Assembly (NCBI GenBank): GCA_009777175.1
Contig: WRMI01000015.1
Span: 1-53,100, forward strand
Length of the DNA: 53,100 nucleotides
Direction of reading: 5' to 3'
From: Marinilabiliaceae bacterium
GTDB lineage: Bacteria > Bacteroidota > Bacteroidia > Bacteroidales > Marinilabiliaceae
Shown: one piece after another, positions 51,521 through 53,100 of the stretch
How the letters are laid out: every line of letters begins with the position of its first letter
How positions within the stretch are numbered: the stretch's first letter is position 1
The notes under the pieces: model-generated
Told to the model about the DNA's origin: nothing
The model's database searches: none
The model's input: only the letters and a program-made list of their open reading frames with translations
Translations under genes and position numbers: made by a program

Positions 51521-53100
51521 CTACTTAATTATTGTCAGCCTTTGAATTATAGCCTGATTGTTTTCTGAATACATCTTTACAAGATAAATTCCGCTATCAT
51601 ACTTTTTCAAATCATCAATGTGCAGAATGCCTTTGATATTGGTATATTCAGCATATTTACGTCCTTGAACATCATAAATTTCAATGCGAGTAAGTTGGTC
51701 GCCTGTAATAGTTACGCTACCATTGGTAGGATTTGGATACATTGTGAAACTGTTTGTAACTTCTCTCGAAATGCCAAGAAGTATTTCAACAACAATTCCG
51801 TCGCCATCTAATAATGCCTCGCAATGTCCGTAAACGGCGGCTACTTTGTAAGTATATGTTCCTGTTGGAAGATCTATGTCAATATATTCAAGTTCTTCTA
51901 TCAAATCTTCATTAATAACAACACCGTTACGATAAATATTATAACCAAACAAATCGCCATCAATTTCTTCGGGTTCTGTCCATGTTATAAAGGCATTATT
52001 ATCATTCTCTTCTACTTCAACTGAAAAATCTTCGGGTGCATCGCACAATTGAGGAACATAAACTTCTACTTCAATAAGTTCTGTTTTTTCAGACGTACAG
52101 TGGTCGTAAATAACATTTACTTCAAAATAGTGTGTGCCATCCGAAAGACCGGGTACAAGTACTTCAAAAATTGTGCTTGGTAATGTGCCAAATAATGTGC
52201 CATCTTTAAATACACGATAATTTAATATCGGCATATCAAAATTTTCAGGTTCATTCCAATTTAATTTGGCGGCATTGGTATATGGTATAACATTTGCCGT
52301 GAAATCAGCAACTGTTTCACAATAAAGAGGTACAAAGATAGTAATTAATTCTTCTTCGGTTGTTCCTGACTCTGCGCAATGTTCGTAAACAGCACTAACT
52401 TTGTAGATATAAGTTCCGTTTTCTAAATTCTCGTCATTATAAAATCTATCAGTTGGGGCTCTTTCGATTATTTTTGCACCATCTCGATAGATATTGTATC
52501 CGAGTAATGTTCCGTCAATAATTTCAGGTGCATCCCACGTTAAAACTGCTGTGTTAGTGTATTGTTCGGCAGTAACTTCAAGATTTAGAGGCGTTTCGCA
52601 GAATTGTGCTGCTATTACTATTGTTAGTCCATCAGACGGCGCAGATTCAATACAATGGTCATAAGATGACGATACCTTATATATATAGGTTCCGCCAATT
52701 AGGTTATCATCATAATATTCTTGAACGTCTAATAACTCTTCGTTAAGTTTGATGTCGTCACGATAAATATTATACCCTAAAAGTTCGCCTTCATAATTTT
52801 CAGAATCATCCCAAGTGATATGGACAGTTGTTTCGTCAATAATTGTTCCTGTTACTTCAATTGGTCTTTCGCATGGAACTGAGAAACATATTACATTCGA
52901 CATTTGGGCAAAAGATTCTTTGTTTCCGGCATAAACCGCAACTACATTGTAAGCATAAACGCCTTCGGTGATACCTTCGTCAGTATAAGTTGTTTCGGTA
53001 AGTAATGTAGTATTTAACTGTGTATTAAGACGATATATATCGTACCCAATTGGAGTATAATCTTCTGACTCGGGCTCATCCCAATTTATTGTTATATTTG
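51521..53100 (-). CDS. Large secreted multi-repeat protein with T9SS sorting domain, C-terminal part
   Basis: The reverse strand is open from the window edge to the stop at 51521; an internal ATG at 52903 is not the real start, because the same frame continues upstream with another repeat. About five fibronectin-III-like repeats of ~95 residues are visible, each with a W(D/E/N)(E/D/A)PE...GYNIYRDG core, a GTYIYKVSAVYEHC strand and a CE/CDxP linker with cysteines that may form disulfides. The last ~80 residues are a type A T9SS sorting domain (FTMYPNPTNGSVTITG, IEIYDVQGRKYAEY, SGIYLVKMY). It is likely a surface adhesin or the tail of a secreted enzyme whose catalytic part lies outside. Confidence 0.87.
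   Translation of the reverse strand, partial: NITINWDEPESEDYTPIGYDIYRLNTQLNTTLLTETTYTDEGITEGVYAYNVVAVYAGNKESFAQMSNVICFSVPCERPIEVTGTIIDETTVHITWDDSENYEGELLGYNIYRDDIKLNEELLDVQEYYDDNLIGGTYIYKVSSSYDHCIESAPSDGLTIVIAAQFCETPLNLEVTAEQYTNTAVLTWDAPEIIDGTLLGYNIYRDGAKIIERAPTDRFYNDENLENGTYIYKVSAVYEHCAESGTTEEELITIFVPLYCETVADFTANVIPYTNAAKLNWNEPENFDMPILNYRVFKDGTLFGTLPSTIFEVLVPGLSDGTHYFEVNVIYDHCTSEKTELIEVEVYVPQLCDAPEDFSVEVEENDNNAFITWTEPEEIDGDLFGYNIYRNGVVINEDLIEELEYIDIDLPTGTYTYKVAAVYGHCEALLDGDGIVVEILLGISREVTNSFTMYPNPTNGSVTITGDQLTRIEIYDVQGRKYAEYTNIKGILHIDDLKKYDSGIYLVKMYSENNQAIIQRLTIIK

Overview
The window is AT-rich DNA from a Gram-negative member of the Bacteroidota. The evidence is consistent: TAnnTTTG-type -7 promoter boxes in front of many genes, a FecR/TonB-dependent receptor pair, two secreted proteins with C-terminal type IX secretion sorting domains, an LpxB gene, an alpha-oxoamine synthase of the sphingolipid/sulfonolipid type, and many short lipoproteins and barrel-like outer-membrane proteins. 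It looks like a chromosomal segment with ordinary housekeeping and envelope genes interrupted by a defence island and by a large load of short repeats. Genus cannot be read from the sequence.

Layout. 1-2.9 kb: 5' part of an AAA-ATPase-like protein (minus strand), an Mpv17/PMP22-like membrane protein, a Crp/Fnr regulator and a secreted barrel-like protein. 3.0-6.9 kb: a tight operon of two GT4-type glycosyltransferases enclosing a lipoprotein and a secreted papain-like cysteine peptidase with a T9SS tail. 7.3-11.2 kb: a 66-aa protein, a FecR anti-sigma factor and a TonB-dependent receptor, with no cognate sigma factor beside them. 11.4-12.8 kb: YjbQ, tRNA-Leu(CAG), and a TonB-domain protein broken by a shift in a T8 run.

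13-28.3 kb is the defence island. It starts with a class 2-like DISARM core (drmE-drmA-drmB, overlapping or nearly contiguous) that lacks drmC and a cytosine methyltransferase. It is followed by a truncated AlbA_2 protein, a lone specificity half of a type ISP restriction-modification enzyme, a frameshifted small gene, a lone HigA antitoxin, and a split type ISP system: nuclease+methyltransferase, then a DUF1016 PDDEXK nuclease, then a second specificity half. The two specificity halves are nearly the same except for one block of about 44 residues, and both carry palindromic repeats read in frame. An orphan EcoRI-type adenine methyltransferase lies at 31.5 kb, directly behind a heptamer satellite.

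28.4-53.1 kb is mostly housekeeping and envelope: universal stress protein, alpha-oxoamine synthase, an ECF sigma/anti-sigma/secreted propeller operon (minus), a LiaF-like plus membrane-LytTR pair, OsmC, metallophosphoesterase, M16 peptidase, a TIGR01212 radical SAM protein, N-formylglutamate amidohydrolase, LpxB, small membrane protein, outer-membrane barrel, lipoprotein, acyltransferase, phenylacetate-CoA-ligase-like enzyme, chemotaxis receptor, LplT-like transporter, and the C-terminal part of a large multi-repeat T9SS protein.

Repeats are the other main theme. Heptanucleotide satellites, an 8-bp satellite, REP-like palindromes, a 100-bp tandem repeat, a dispersed CTTTGCG repeat and an element with long inverted arms fill most intergenic space. 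Several satellites begin exactly at, or supply, the stop codon of the adjacent gene.
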